NCBI RefSeq assembly: GCF_003611475.1
Contig: NZ_RAXT01000034.1
Coordinates: 1-36,209, forward strand
DNA: 36,209 nt
Source: Acinetobacter rongchengensis
GTDB taxonomy: Bacteria; Pseudomonadota; Gammaproteobacteria; Pseudomonadales; Moraxellaceae
Direction of reading: 5' to 3'
Shown here: positions 18,360 to 27,758 of the stretch, piece after piece
How the letters are laid out: each line of letters opens with the position of its first letter
Position numbering within the stretch: position 1 is the stretch's first letter
Position numbers and translations under genes: made by a program
Notes under the pieces: model-generated
What the model was told of the DNA's origin: nothing
What the model saw: the letters and a program-made list of their open reading frames with translations, nothing else
Databases searched by the model: none

Positions 18360-19237
18360 AGCTCATCCACCAAAGAAATCAAATACTGACCATAGTCATT
18401 CTTATTCATACTCTGACCAATTTCTAAAACTTGTTGCTTTGTTAACCAACCATTATTCAGAGCAATTTCTTCCAAACACGCAACTTTATATCCTTGGCGT
18501 TTTTCAATTGTTTCAACAAATTGAGCCGCTTCCAGTAAACTTGCATGTGTACCAGTGTCTAGCCATGCGAAACCACGACCAAGCAATTCAACATTTAAGT
18601 CGCCACGCTCTAAGTACATTTGATTCACAGTGGTAATTTCCAACTCACCACGATCAGAAGGTTTTACTTCTTTCGCAATTTGAATAACATCATTGTCATA
18701 AAAATACAGCCCCGTTACAGCAAAATGAGACTTTGGTTGTTTAGGTTTTTCTTCTAGTGAAACTGCACGTTTTTGGTCATCAAACTCAACCACACCAAAA
18801 CGCTCAGGGTCTTTTACCTGATATCCAAATACTGTTGCACCTTTTTGGCGAGAAACAGCCTGACGCAACATTGGCGTAAAGCCTTGACCATAAAAAATAT
18901 TATCACCGAGCACTAAGCAAACATTGCTATCGCCAATAAACTCTTCACCAATAATAAATGCTTGTGCCAAACCATCTGGGCTCGGTTGAACGGCATAGAC
19001 TAGCTCAACACCAAATTGAGAGCCATCCCCTAAGAGACGTTTAAAACCATCAATATCTTCAGGCGTACTAATAATTAGAACTTCACGAATACCAGCAAGC
19101 ATGAGCACAGATAGTGGGTAATACACCATCGGTTTATCATAGATAGGCAATAGTTGCTTGGAAACGCCTTTTGTAATTGGATACAAGCGCGTGCCTGACC
19201 CACCTGCCAAAATAATACCTTTTGTTGTTATTGACAT
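18356..19237 (-). CDS. rmlA: Glucose-1-phosphate thymidylyltransferase
   Basis: This 293-residue nucleotidyltransferase makes dTDP-glucose from Glc-1-P and dTTP. The signature [31 protein letters not shown] spans residues 8-38. [12 protein letters not shown] near residue 108, [20 protein letters not shown] and [17 protein letters not shown] near residue 222 are all typical. Length matches RmlA. With rmlB but without rmlC and rmlD, the locus makes a dTDP-4-keto intermediate for an amino sugar, not dTDP-rhamnose. TAATG junction with rmlB shares one base. Confidence 0.94.
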   Translation of the reverse strand: MSITTKGIILAGGSGTRLYPITKGVSKQLLPIYDKPMVYYPLSVLMLAGIREVLIISTPEDIDGFKRLLGDGSQFGVELVYAVQPSPDGLAQAFIIGEEFIGDSNVCLVLGDNIFYGQGFTPMLRQAVSRQKGATVFGYQVKDPERFGVVEFDDQKRAVSLEEKPKQPKSHFAVTGLYFYDNDVIQIAKEVKPSDRGELEITTVNQMYLERGDLNVELLGRGFAWLDTGTHASLLEAAQFVETIEKRQGYKVACLEEIALNNGWLTKQQVLEIGQSMNKNDYGQYLISLVDEL

Positions 19238-20295
19238 TATGCACTCACACCTAATCGTTCACGTTGATAGCTACCGTCCTGAACTCGACGACACCATTCT
19301 AAATTATTTAAATACCACTCCACAGTTTTGCGAATACCTGTCTCAAAACTTTCTTCAGGCACCCAACCTAAATCTTGTTTAATTTTACTGGCATCAATCG
19401 CGTAACGTAGATCATGTCCAGGGCGATCTTTAACAAAAGTAATCAAAGACTCATAAGATTGATGATTCTCTTGAGGTCTTAATTCATCTAAAATTTTACA
19501 AATGGTTTTTACAACTTCAATATTTTGTTTTTCGTTATGACCACCGATATTGTAAGTTTCCCCGACCGCACCTTCTGTAACGACTTGATATAAAGCACGC
19601 GCATGATCTTCGACAAATAACCAGTCTCGAATTTGATCACCTTTGCCATAAATAGGTAAAGGTTTACCATCGAGTGCATTCAGAATCACCAAAGGAATTA
19701 ACTTTTCAGGAAAATGATAAGGACCATAGTTATTCGAACAGTTAGTCACTATCGTCGGTAAACCATATGTTCTTTGCCACGCACGAACTAGATGATCTGA
19801 ACTCGCTTTGCTTGCTGAATAAGGTGAACTTGGAGCATAAGGTGTTGTTTCAGTGAATAAATCAGTTGTGCCTTCCAAGTCACCATAAACTTCATCGGTT
19901 GAAATATGATGAAATTTAAAAACTGTTTGTTCTTCACTTGTCAAATTTGCCCAATATTTACGAGCAACTTCTAATAAGGTATATGTACCAACTATATTGG
20001 TAGTAATAAACTCTGCCGGACCATCTATCGAGCGATCCACATGTGATTCAGCAGCAAGATGCATCACCAAATTTGGTTTAAATTGATTAAATGCTTCAGT
20101 CAACGCCTCTGAATCACAAATATCAATCTGTTTAAACTGATATCTTGAGTTTTGATCAACCTCAGTCAACGACTCCAAATTACCCGCATACGTTAATTTA
20201 TCAATATTCAATACTTCATCTTGAGTATTTTTTATAATATGTCTTACAACTGCTGATCCAATAAAGCCTGCACCACCAGTAACCAAAACTCTCAT
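19237..20295 (-). CDS. rmlB: dTDP-glucose 4,6-dehydratase
   Basis: This 352-residue SDR enzyme converts dTDP-glucose to dTDP-4-keto-6-deoxyglucose, with NAD motif GGAGFIG (residues 7-13). Other elements are [12 protein letters not shown], the catalytic STDEVYGDL segment (Thr-Asp-Glu), YSASKASSD with YxxxK, and [18 protein letters not shown]. It is the first gene of the minus-strand capsule operon, with AGGA ahead of the ATG and the capsule promoter region upstream. No rmlC/rmlD follow; fdtA-type genes replace them. Confidence 0.95.
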   Translation of the reverse strand: MRVLVTGGAGFIGSAVVRHIIKNTQDEVLNIDKLTYAGNLESLTEVDQNSRYQFKQIDICDSEALTEAFNQFKPNLVMHLAAESHVDRSIDGPAEFITTNIVGTYTLLEVARKYWANLTSEEQTVFKFHHISTDEVYGDLEGTTDLFTETTPYAPSSPYSASKASSDHLVRAWQRTYGLPTIVTNCSNNYGPYHFPEKLIPLVILNALDGKPLPIYGKGDQIRDWLFVEDHARALYQVVTEGAVGETYNIGGHNEKQNIEVVKTICKILDELRPQENHQSYESLITFVKDRPGHDLRYAIDASKIKQDLGWVPEESFETGIRKTVEWYLNNLEWCRRVQDGSYQRERLGVSA

Positions 20296-20698
20296 ATTGT
20301 ATCCTGTGAATCATTTTTAATAAAAATATACATTCTGAAGTTTCTTCAATTGATCAATACACTATTGTAAAACAATAGTGTCGCAAGAGATGCTGTCTAA
20401 TTTAACTTCCGAGGCATTATACTCAGAATATATAACAATTCATATGATAAACCGATTTTTGCCTATAACAATCGTTTATCTTAGTAATGTTATGTATATA
20501 CAGTATGAATGCTTGGTTTTGATCTTATTGTTTCTATTTTACAAAGCAATTAAAAATATAAATAGATAACTTACTTTTTTCGATTTTCATACAATACTAT
20601 CTAAACAATAAGATACCCAACTGCTATTTTTTAGCATACAATCCAACTTCAAGATTGAATTCTAAGTAGCAACGCAATATAAAATAAGGGTTTTGAAT
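20296..20698. promoter_or_regulatory. Divergent capsule promoter region (rmlB / wza)
   Basis: This 403-base AT-rich gap carries the start signals for both halves of the capsule locus. A minus-strand TATATT preceded by TG (20330-20325) is a fair -10 for rmlB. For wza I see several AT-rich candidates but no clear promoter. There is a perfect hairpin at 20359-20381 (separate entry). No JUMPstart or ops-like element was seen. A 63-codon plus frame at 20378-20569 has no ribosome-binding site, and I do not call it. Confidence 0.6.
20359..20381. promoter_or_regulatory. Perfect 10-bp inverted repeat in the capsule intergenic region
   Basis: ACACTATTGT (20359-20368) and ACAATAGTGT (20372-20381) are exact reverse complements around AAA. 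There is no T run on either side, so it does not look like a terminator. It lies about 64 bases upstream of rmlB and about 30 bases beyond its candidate -10, so an operator is plausible. A role in the wza 5' leader is also possible. Confidence 0.45.
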
Positions 20699-21799
20699 GT
20701 GAAGTATGCAGGCACATCACTTTTTACAATTTTAGCAATTTCTGTTTCATTTTCTGGTTGTGCAATCACCTCTGGACTTCAAACCTATGATTTACCTGAG
20801 CAAGGTCAATACAAAACTGACCAAGGTGCAGAGCTTTCTGTCGTTCAACTCAATCAAAGCAATATTCCAAATTTCAATATATTAAATCAAGAAAATTCGA
20901 ATAAGGTCGTTTCACTATTTCGCCATCAGCAAAATATTTATCGTTTAAGCCCAGGAGATATCCTTTCGATCCAGCTTTGGGCTTATCCTGAAATCACCCC
21001 ACCTATTCAAGACGTAAACAATGTTAAGGCGATTGGATATCCGATTGATCCAAATGGTAATGTACAACTACCATTAGTCGGTTCAGTACGTATTGCAGGC
21101 AAAACCCTTGCTGAAACCAATCGCTTTTTGCATAACCAATTTGCAAAATACTTAAAACATCCTGACGTTGTGGTTCGTGTTCTGTCTTATGAAGGTCGTC
21201 GCTATTTTGTGAATGGACAGGTCATGCGTAGTGGGCAATACACATTAAATGATCAACCCATTAGTATTTATACAGCGCTTGGTCAAGCGGGTGGTATTGA
21301 TACAAAAACAGGGGATACCACCAATATCCAACTGATTCGAGATGGGCAAACATTTAATCTGAATACCATTCAGCTGGAAAAGCAAGGTCTATCTTTACAT
21401 AATCTACTCATTCAACCGAATGACACGATTTATGTGAATACCAAACAAGATCAAAAACTTTACGTGATGGGTGAATCCAATAAAAGCCAAGCGCTTGCGT
21501 TGCGTGATCAAGGTATGACCTTAAGTGATGTGTTGGGTGAAAGTGAAGGGATTAGTCCATATTCAGCAAGTGCGGCTCGTATTTATGTGATGCGTACTGA
21601 TTTAAACACTAAACAATCAACTATTTATCATTTAAATTTAACGAGTTTAGGTAACTTAGCGCTCGCCAATCAATTTGCAATGAAAAAGAATGATATTGTC
21701 TATATTGACGCAACAGGTCTAACTCGCTGGCAACGTATCATGAATCAGATTGTTCCATTCTCAAGTGCACTCTATTCATTTGATCAGCTAGGTAAATAA
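20699..21799 (+). CDS. wza: Capsule export outer-membrane lipoprotein Wza
   Basis: This 366-residue outer-membrane polysaccharide export protein forms the octameric exit pore for capsule. I start at GTG 20699, eight bases after AAGGG; the TTG at 20693 lies too close to that site. The lipoprotein signal runs to Cys21 (VSFSGC). The polysaccharide export domain follows with YRLSPGDILSIQLWAYPE and DPNGNVQLPLVGSVRIAGKT. The SLBB-type domains hold FVNGQVMRSGQYTL and YVMGESNKSQAL. The C-terminal amphipathic stretch TRWQRIMNQIVPFSSALYSF matches the membrane-spanning helix of Wza. First gene of the wza-wzb-wzc operon. Confidence 0.94.
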   Translation: MKYAGTSLFTILAISVSFSGCAITSGLQTYDLPEQGQYKTDQGAELSVVQLNQSNIPNFNILNQENSNKVVSLFRHQQNIYRLSPGDILSIQLWAYPEITPPIQDVNNVKAIGYPIDPNGNVQLPLVGSVRIAGKTLAETNRFLHNQFAKYLKHPDVVVRVLSYEGRRYFVNGQVMRSGQYTLNDQPISIYTALGQAGGIDTKTGDTTNIQLIRDGQTFNLNTIQLEKQGLSLHNLLIQPNDTIYVNTKQDQKLYVMGESNKSQALALRDQGMTLSDVLGESEGISPYSASAARIYVMRTDLNTKQSTIYHLNLTSLGNLALANQFAMKKNDIVYIDATGLTRWQRIMNQIVPFSSALYSFDQLGK

Positions 21800-21800
21800 T

Positions 21801-22229
21801 ATGCAGATCCAGAATATATTGGTTGTTTGTGTAGGGAATATCTGCCGTAGTCCAATGGCTGAGTTTTTTCTTAAAAATCAGTTTCCTCATTTAAGTATTG
21901 AGTCTGCTGGGCTTTCTGCAATGGTCGGGCATTCAGCAGACGATAAAGCCATTGCATGTATGGATGCTTTAAATATCGACATGCGTAGTCATATTGCACG
22001 TCAAATCAATGCTGAATTGATCAAAAAAGCCGATCTGATTTTAGTGATGAGTAAGAATCAATCACAGCATATTGAACAAAAATGGCCTTTTGCTAAAGGT
22101 AAAGTGTTTATGCTAGGGCATTGGCAAAACTTAAATGTTCCAGATCCCTATAAACATGATCAAGCTTTTTTTGATGAAACATGTAAAAATATCCAAACTT
22201 ATGTTGCTGACTGGCAATCACATCTTTAA
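21801..22229 (+). CDS. wzb: Low-molecular-weight protein tyrosine phosphatase Wzb
   Basis: This 142-residue cytosolic phosphatase removes phosphate from the Wzc tyrosine tail, which cycles capsule assembly. The P-loop CVGNICRS (Cys10, Arg16, Ser17) is complete, and the general acid Asp lies in NVPDPYKHD near residue 115. Length is typical. It starts one base after the wza stop codon, consistent with one transcript. Confidence 0.95.
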   Translation: MQIQNILVVCVGNICRSPMAEFFLKNQFPHLSIESAGLSAMVGHSADDKAIACMDALNIDMRSHIARQINAELIKKADLILVMSKNQSQHIEQKWPFAKGKVFMLGHWQNLNVPDPYKHDQAFFDETCKNIQTYVADWQSHL

Positions 22230-22250
22230 ATTTTAATTAGTTGTTAACTT

Positions 22251-24446
22251 ATGAACCAAAATTCAAAAACTAATGATGATACTATTGATCTAAAAGAGTT
22301 ATTTTTCTCTTTAATTGCACAATGGAAAGTGATTGCTCTGTGTATCATCCTAAGTTTAATCTGTGCTTTGTTGTATTTACGCATTACCTCTCCAGTCTAT
22401 TCAACTGATGCGATGGTGCAAGTTGAAGATGGAAAAAGTGCAGCCTCTGCAGCCTTAATGGGTGAACTCAAAGATATTTCTGGCGGTTTAGGAGCAAAAT
22501 CTCCAGCAGATGCCGAAATTGAAATTTTAAATTCAAGACTCGTGCTTGGCGAGGTGATTAAGAATTTAAACTTAAATATTCAAATTAAAGATAATCAAGA
22601 CAATTTATTGCATCGTTTAATTTCACAAGACAAAATAAAACTACAATATACAAACAATAGTGTAAGTTTTCAGAAAAAAAATGCTGAGTTTTCAATCAAA
22701 AAGCTTGAAATACCTACATATTACTATGACAAAAATTTAATTTTAAGCTTTTTAGATAAAAACCAATTTAGTCTAAGTTATAAAGACCAAGTGGTTTTTA
22801 AAGGTCACTTAAATCAGCTTAACCAAACTCAAGATAATAAAGGTCTTTGGTCTGTAAATATCGAAAGTCGCAGTCCGTTCCAACAAGATTTCACCATCAG
22901 TAAACTATCCCTCCCTTCTGCTATGCAAGCGCTTCAAAGCACTTATTCAGTCGCTGAGAAAGGTAAACTGACTGGCGTGATCGGTTTAAATTATAGCGGT
23001 ACCGATAAAGAGCATATTACTCAGGTTCTTAATCATATTTTAGCTGTATATCATGCACAAAATATTGAACGTAAGACTTTAGAATCTAAACAAACATTAA
23101 ATTTCCTCGATCAACAATTGCCTGATTTGAAAAAGCAATTGGAGGAATCTGAAATTAAGTTTAATACATTCCGTGAGCAGTACAATACGGTTGATGTGAC
23201 TCAAGAATCTGAGCTCATGTTAAAACAAAATGTTGAATTGGAAAAAATGCGGATAGAGTTAAAGCAAAAACAAGCTGAATACTCTGCTAAATATACGCCT
23301 GATCATCCATTAATGACTGAAATTAACGCTCAACTTGCTGCAATTGATAAGAAATCGACTGAGCTTAATCAAGCGATTAAACGCTTACCTGAAACACAAC
23401 GTTTGTATTTACAATTGTACCGTGATGTTAAAGTCAATACTGAGCTTTATACTTCGCTATTAAATAGCTACCAACAGCTGAAAATTGTCAAAGCAGGTGA
23501 AATTGGTAATGTCCGTATTATTGATACTGCAGTTGAGCCAGTAAAACCAATTAAACCGAAAAAATTAATCGTGTTAATTCTTTCCATCTTTGTCGGTGGT
23601 TTTATTGGTGTAATGATTGCACTGCTTCGCAATATGCTTGCTTCAGGAATCAAAGATTCTAGTCGTATTGAAAATGAACTGGATCTCCCTGTCTATGCAA
23701 CTGTGCCGCGTTCACCGATTCAAGAAAGCCGCGTTCAACTGCTGAAAAAGAAAAAAACCATTCCTATTCTTGCTGTTAAGAATAGTGAAGATATTGCCAT
23801 TGAAAGTTTACGTAGTATTCGTACCACGATTCATTTTGCTCTTGCGAATGCGAAAAATAATATTATTGCTGTTTCAGGGCCTGCACCTGAGATTGGTAAA
23901 TCGTTTATTTCAACCAACCTTGCTGCTATTTTTGCACAAAGCAACAAGAAAGTATTATTGATTGATGCTGACTTACGACGCGGTTACTTACATAAGTATT
24001 TTGGTCGAGAAGCTTCACCGGGTTTAACTGAATATTTGAGTAATCAAAACAGCCTAGAGCAATGCATTATTCAATCAGATACTGTTGCCAATCTAGACTT
24101 CTTTGCACGTGGTAAAAATCAAGGTAATGCTTCTGAAATGCTAAGTTCTCAACGTTTCAGTGAACTGCTTCAACAGCTTTCTCAGCAATATGACCACATC
24201 ATCATTGATACACCACCAATCTTGGCAGTGACCGATGGCATCATTATTTCTCAATTCGTCGGTGTAAATCTCGTTGTTGCACGTTATGCGAAAACACAAA
24301 TGAAAGAATTAGAGTTGACTGTTAGCCGTTTCGAGCAAGCTGGTACCAAAGTCAATGGTATTATTCTGAATGACATTCAAGCAACAGCAGGTGGTAGCTA
24401 TGGTTATAACTATGCCTATGCATATACCTCATCCAAGGATGATTAA
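22251..24446 (+). CDS. wzc: Capsule co-polymerase and tyrosine autokinase Wzc
   Basis: This is a 731-residue inner-membrane protein that controls chain length and assembly. It has two membrane segments (about residues 29-49 and 434-455) flanking a large periplasmic Wzz-like domain with coiled-coil (about 260-360). The cytosolic BY-kinase domain has Walker A GPAPEIGKSFISTNLA, Walker A' VLLIDADLRRG and Walker B HIIIDTPP. The C-terminal tail SYGYNYAYAY carries five tyrosines, the usual phosphorylation cluster. A strong terminator follows 20 bases downstream, ending the wza operon. Confidence 0.95.
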   Translation: MNQNSKTNDDTIDLKELFFSLIAQWKVIALCIILSLICALLYLRITSPVYSTDAMVQVEDGKSAASAALMGELKDISGGLGAKSPADAEIEILNSRLVLGEVIKNLNLNIQIKDNQDNLLHRLISQDKIKLQYTNNSVSFQKKNAEFSIKKLEIPTYYYDKNLILSFLDKNQFSLSYKDQVVFKGHLNQLNQTQDNKGLWSVNIESRSPFQQDFTISKLSLPSAMQALQSTYSVAEKGKLTGVIGLNYSGTDKEHITQVLNHILAVYHAQNIERKTLESKQTLNFLDQQLPDLKKQLEESEIKFNTFREQYNTVDVTQESELMLKQNVELEKMRIELKQKQAEYSAKYTPDHPLMTEINAQLAAIDKKSTELNQAIKRLPETQRLYLQLYRDVKVNTELYTSLLNSYQQLKIVKAGEIGNVRIIDTAVEPVKPIKPKKLIVLILSIFVGGFIGVMIALLRNMLASGIKDSSRIENELDLPVYATVPRSPIQESRVQLLKKKKTIPILAVKNSEDIAIESLRSIRTTIHFALANAKNNIIAVSGPAPEIGKSFISTNLAAIFAQSNKKVLLIDADLRRGYLHKYFGREASPGLTEYLSNQNSLEQCIIQSDTVANLDFFARGKNQGNASEMLSSQRFSELLQQLSQQYDHIIIDTPPILAVTDGIIISQFVGVNLVVARYAKTQMKELELTVSRFEQAGTKVNGIILNDIQATAGGSYGYNYAYAYTSSKDD

Positions 24447-24466
24447 TTTTTGATGCGTTTGTAACG

Positions 24467-24494
24467 AAAAGCCAGATTAAAATCTGGCTTTTTC
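24467..24494 (+). terminator. Terminator of wza-wzb-wzc
   Basis: Arms AAGCCAGATT (24469-24478) and AATCTGGCTT (24481-24490) with a two-base loop, extended by A/T pairs and followed by TTTT, form a typical rho-independent terminator 22 bases after the wzc stop. Confidence 0.9.
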
Positions 24495-24629
24495 ATACTT
24501 ACATCTCTGTATATTTTTAGTTGTCATCATCAGATAACTATATCGTTTATGATGAAGACGTTATATGCTTGTTGAGTTTATGCTAATAATCAAATTAGCC
24601 TCTTAAAAGATTAAAATTTGGGAATTTTT

Positions 24630-25337
24630 ATGAGTAAAGCCTTACCCATCGCAGTTGCTGTAATTTTAGGTGGTGCTGCGCTTGTACCTGTTTATTATGC
24701 ATCTCAACATCCAGCTGATGCAAACAGCAGTTCAATGTCAAAAGATGCAAAACCTGTAGAAAAAATCAGCTATGCTCTCGGCTATGAAGTTGCAAGTCAA
24801 ACACCTCCTGAAGTCGATGTAAATACATTCATCAAAGGTGTTCGTGATGGTCATGCCAAGAAAGAACGTATTTATACAGATCAAGAATTACAAGCGGCTT
24901 ATGTTGAATTCCAAAAAGAAATGCAAACCAAGCACTTACAACAAGCCAAAGAAACCGCTTCTTCAAATGATTCTTTCTTGTCTGAAAATGCAAAGAAATC
25001 TGGTGTTATCACCACTGCATCAGGTCTTCAATATAAAATAACCAAAGAAGGTACAGGCAAACAGCCAACTGCAAACTCGCAAGTTACTGTCCATTACAAA
25101 GGACAATTACTTGATGGCAAAGTCTTCGATAGTTCTTATGATCGTGGTCAACCAGTGGAATTCCCTTTAAATCAAGTGATTCCAGGCTGGACAGAAGGCT
25201 TACAGTTGATCAAAGAAGGTGGCAAAGCAACGTTGTATATTCCTGCAAAACTAGCCTACGGTGAGCAAGGTGTTCCTGGAACAATTCCACCAAATAGCAC
25301 ACTAATTTTCGATGTTGAACTGATTAAAGTGAAATAA
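24630..25337 (+). CDS. fkpA: FKBP-type peptidyl-prolyl isomerase FkpA
   Basis: This 235-residue protein is started at ATG 24630 ([20 protein letters not shown]); the TTG frame start 12 bases upstream is less likely. An N-terminal hydrophobic segment (residues 5-25) should anchor or export it to the periplasm. Residues 40-125 form the alpha-helical dimerisation domain of the FKBP_N type. The C-terminal FKBP domain shows [54 protein letters not shown] and [12 protein letters not shown]. It helps fold exported proteins. It marks the conserved flank of Acinetobacter capsule loci. Confidence 0.9.
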   Translation: MSKALPIAVAVILGGAALVPVYYASQHPADANSSSMSKDAKPVEKISYALGYEVASQTPPEVDVNTFIKGVRDGHAKKERIYTDQELQAAYVEFQKEMQTKHLQQAKETASSNDSFLSENAKKSGVITTASGLQYKITKEGTGKQPTANSQVTVHYKGQLLDGKVFDSSYDRGQPVEFPLNQVIPGWTEGLQLIKEGGKATLYIPAKLAYGEQGVPGTIPPNSTLIFDVELIKVK

Positions 25338-25344
25338 TGATGAG

Positions 25345-25370
25345 AAAAGGAGAGCTATGCTCTCCTTTTT
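25345..25370 (+). terminator. Terminator after fkpA
   Basis: Arms AAAAGGAGAGC (25345-25355) and GCTCTCCTTTT (25359-25369) with loop TAT and a T run lie seven bases after the fkpA stop and end 13 bases before the next start, so the second FKBP gene is at least partly uncoupled from fkpA. Confidence 0.88.
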
Positions 25371-25382
25371 TGGATATGAATT

Positions 25383-26072
25383 ATGAAAAAAAGTCTCATT
25401 ACACTCGGTATTGCTCTTATCGGTACGACAAGCTTTGCAGCACCAATTAACAATAAAAGCTCACAACAAGATCAGCTTGGATATAGCTATGGTTATGTCA
25501 TGGGGCGAACCAATGCTGAAACATTAAAAGACATCAATTTAGATGCTTTTATCCAAGGCATTAAAGAAGGGTTTTCCGGACAAAAAGCCACACTGACTGA
25601 TGAAGAAATGGCAAAAGCTTTGGCGCAATATAAGCAAAAAAGCGAAGCCAAACAAATGCTTGAATTTAAAAAATTAGCAGATGAAAATGCACATAAAGGC
25701 GAAGATTTTCTTATTGAAAATGCCAAAAAATCAGGTGTAATCACTCGCCCTAGTGGCCTACAGTACATGATTCTTCAACAAGGCACAGGTCAATCCCCTA
25801 CTGTAAAATCCAAAGTATCGGTAAATTATGAAGGGCGATTACTGGATGGTACGGTTTTTGATAGCTCAATCGCACGTAATGAGCCGATTGAATTTCAACT
25901 CAGCCAAGTGATACAAGGTTGGACTGAAGGCTTGCAACTTATGAAAGAAGGTGCGAAATACCGCTTCTTTATTCCTGCAAAATTGGCTTATGGTGATATC
26001 GGTGCAGGTGATGCCATCGCGCCTAACAGCGCATTGATTTTTGATGTTGAACTTTTGAAAGTTCTCCCATAA
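25383..26072 (+). CDS. Second periplasmic FKBP-type isomerase
   Basis: This 229-residue paralogue of fkpA has a cleavable signal peptide (MKKSLITLGIALIGTTSFA, cleavage near residue 19-20). The N-terminal helical domain (residues 28-110) and FKBP domain ([53 protein letters not shown]) follow in the same order. The segment [17 protein letters not shown] is almost the same as in fkpA, showing a tandem duplication that has since diverged. A terminator separates the pair, so it probably depends on read-through or its own weak promoter. Confidence 0.9.
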   Translation: MKKSLITLGIALIGTTSFAAPINNKSSQQDQLGYSYGYVMGRTNAETLKDINLDAFIQGIKEGFSGQKATLTDEEMAKALAQYKQKSEAKQMLEFKKLADENAHKGEDFLIENAKKSGVITRPSGLQYMILQQGTGQSPTVKSKVSVNYEGRLLDGTVFDSSIARNEPIEFQLSQVIQGWTEGLQLMKEGAKYRFFIPAKLAYGDIGAGDAIAPNSALIFDVELLKVLP

Positions 26073-26090
26073 AACAAATCAAGTATCATA

Positions 26091-26118
26091 AAAAAACATC
26101 GCTATTGCGATGTTTTTT
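26091..26118. terminator. Bidirectional terminator between FKBP gene and murJ
   Basis: Arms AAAAAACATCGC (26091-26102) and GCGATGTTTTTT (26107-26118) with loop TATT stand between convergent genes and give a T run on both strands. Confidence 0.9.
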
Positions 26119-26137
26119 ACTTTGAAGTAGGAGCTTT

Positions 26138-27679
26138 TTAATGTTTTAACTGTCTAGGTCTAAATCCTGCAGCGAATAGCGCAATCGCATAAGCAACAAT
26201 ACCCACAACACATAATCCAATCACTTCAAGAATGCGAAGCCATTGTGAAAGCGTGCCATCATACCAATTCATCGCATACCAAAGCGCTGCAATCATGGCC
26301 AAATTTGCAATTAAAAATTGGATAAATAATTTCTTCCAATGTGCGCCAAATCTAAAAATATCACGCTTATGTAAATAGAAATAAAGCATCCCCGCATTGA
26401 CCAATGCCGAGCCTGACGATGCAATCGCCAATGCCATATGTTGAGCTTGCCAATCAATCAGTTTAAACAAACCAAGAAATACTACGTTGAGAATAGCGTT
26501 GGCTGCAACCGCCATTAAACCGACGCGTACAGGTGTTTTAGTATCTTGAATCGCATAAAACCCTGGGGCAAACACTTTAATCAGCATAAATGCAAGCACG
26601 CCACCACTCATGCATTGCAATGCTAGTGCTGTCATTTCTGTATCTCGAGCATCAAATGCACCGTGTTGGAAAAGTGCCTGAATAATCGGGGTAGAAAGCA
26701 TGAACAATGCAATACTTGCAGGAACGCCGACCAGTACAATCACACGAGCAGCCCAATCGAGCATTTTTCTAAATTTAGCCTGATCTTGTTCAGCTTTGCT
26801 CATCGATAATGATGGCAGAATCACTGTACCAATGGCCACACCAATCAAACCTAAAGGTAGCTCCGTCATACGTTCCGCACTGTACAGCCATGATACAGAG
26901 CCATCTTGCATGAATGATGCCCAAACGGTATTCAACAATAAATTAATTTGAGTCACCGATACACCGAACAGCGCAGGTAACATTAATTTGAGAATACGAT
27001 CAACGCCTTCATGTTTAAAATCCACTTTGGGTGGAATCAGTAATTTTCTCTTCCACAGTTCAGGAATCTGAATCGCAAGTTGTAAGACCCCTGCCACAAT
27101 AACAGCCCAACCCAAGACCATAATCGGTTGTTCAAGATTTGACGCAAAACACCACGCGCCGACAATCATGGCAATATTTAACAGAACTGGAGAAAATGCA
27201 GGTGAAGCAAACGAACCATAACTATTTAAAATACTGCTGGCAAACGCTGTTAACGACATAAACATCAGATAAGGAATGGTTAACCGGAACATATCTACTG
27301 CAAGATCAAATTTAGCAGGATCATTGTGGAAACCGGGCGCATAAACATACAAAATCACAGGTGCAATGATCATGCAAACCAAAGTCAGCAAAGACATCAC
27401 CATGAGCAAACAGCCAAAAACCCGACTAATTAGAATTTGTACTTCTGCATGTAATTTAGTGGTTTTATATTCAGTTAATACTGGAATAAAGGCCTGAGAA
27501 AAAGCCCCTTCAGCAAATAAACGTCTAAAAAAGTTAGGAATACGAAATGCGACAACAAATGTGTCAAAATCCTTACCTGCACCAAACACATTAAGCAAAA
27601 CCATGTCTCGAACTAATCCTAAGACTCGTGACAACATGGTCATTGCACTAACAATAAAGGTGGATCGCCACAGCGCCAT
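26138..27679 (-). CDS. murJ: Lipid II flippase MurJ (MviN)
   Basis: This 513-residue protein of the MOP superfamily has about fourteen membrane spans and moves peptidoglycan lipid II across the inner membrane. I start at the ATG at 27679 (MALWRSTFIVSAMTMLSRVLGLVRDM), with AGG eight bases upstream; a GTG three codons earlier overlaps that site. Family motifs include SRVLGLVRDMVL, FRIPNFFRRLFAEGAFSQAFIPVLTEY and GSVSWLYSAERMTELPLGLIGVAIGTVILPSLS. It shares an ancient fold with wzx in this window but is far from it in sequence. Confidence 0.94.
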   Translation of the reverse strand: MALWRSTFIVSAMTMLSRVLGLVRDMVLLNVFGAGKDFDTFVVAFRIPNFFRRLFAEGAFSQAFIPVLTEYKTTKLHAEVQILISRVFGCLLMVMSLLTLVCMIIAPVILYVYAPGFHNDPAKFDLAVDMFRLTIPYLMFMSLTAFASSILNSYGSFASPAFSPVLLNIAMIVGAWCFASNLEQPIMVLGWAVIVAGVLQLAIQIPELWKRKLLIPPKVDFKHEGVDRILKLMLPALFGVSVTQINLLLNTVWASFMQDGSVSWLYSAERMTELPLGLIGVAIGTVILPSLSMSKAEQDQAKFRKMLDWAARVIVLVGVPASIALFMLSTPIIQALFQHGAFDARDTEMTALALQCMSGGVLAFMLIKVFAPGFYAIQDTKTPVRVGLMAVAANAILNVVFLGLFKLIDWQAQHMALAIASSGSALVNAGMLYFYLHKRDIFRFGAHWKKLFIQFLIANLAMIAALWYAMNWYDGTLSQWLRILEVIGLCVVGIVAYAIALFAAGFRPRQLKH

Positions 27680-27758
27680 CGTATTCACCTAGTTAAAATA
27701 AAGTCGCTATTGTAATTAAATATTCTTAAAATTGGGTTGTTAAATCATAAACAAATGT

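Noticed and set aside
19237..20295. dTDP-rhamnose pathway
   Set aside because: rmlA and rmlB are present but rmlC and rmlD are not; the next genes are an isomerase and aminotransferase of the Fuc3N/Qui3N type.
20378..20569. 63-codon plus-strand frame starting GTG in the rmlB-wza gap
   Set aside because: It starts inside the palindrome, has no ribosome-binding site and no recognisable domain; hydrophobic content is expected from AT-rich DNA.
20693..20698. TTG start for wza
   Set aside because: It lies only two bases from the AAGGG site; the in-frame GTG at 20699 has normal spacing and gives a proper lipoprotein signal.
20296..20698. JUMPstart/ops element ahead of capsule genes
   Set aside because: No match to the GGCGGTAG core or the JUMPstart consensus in either direction.
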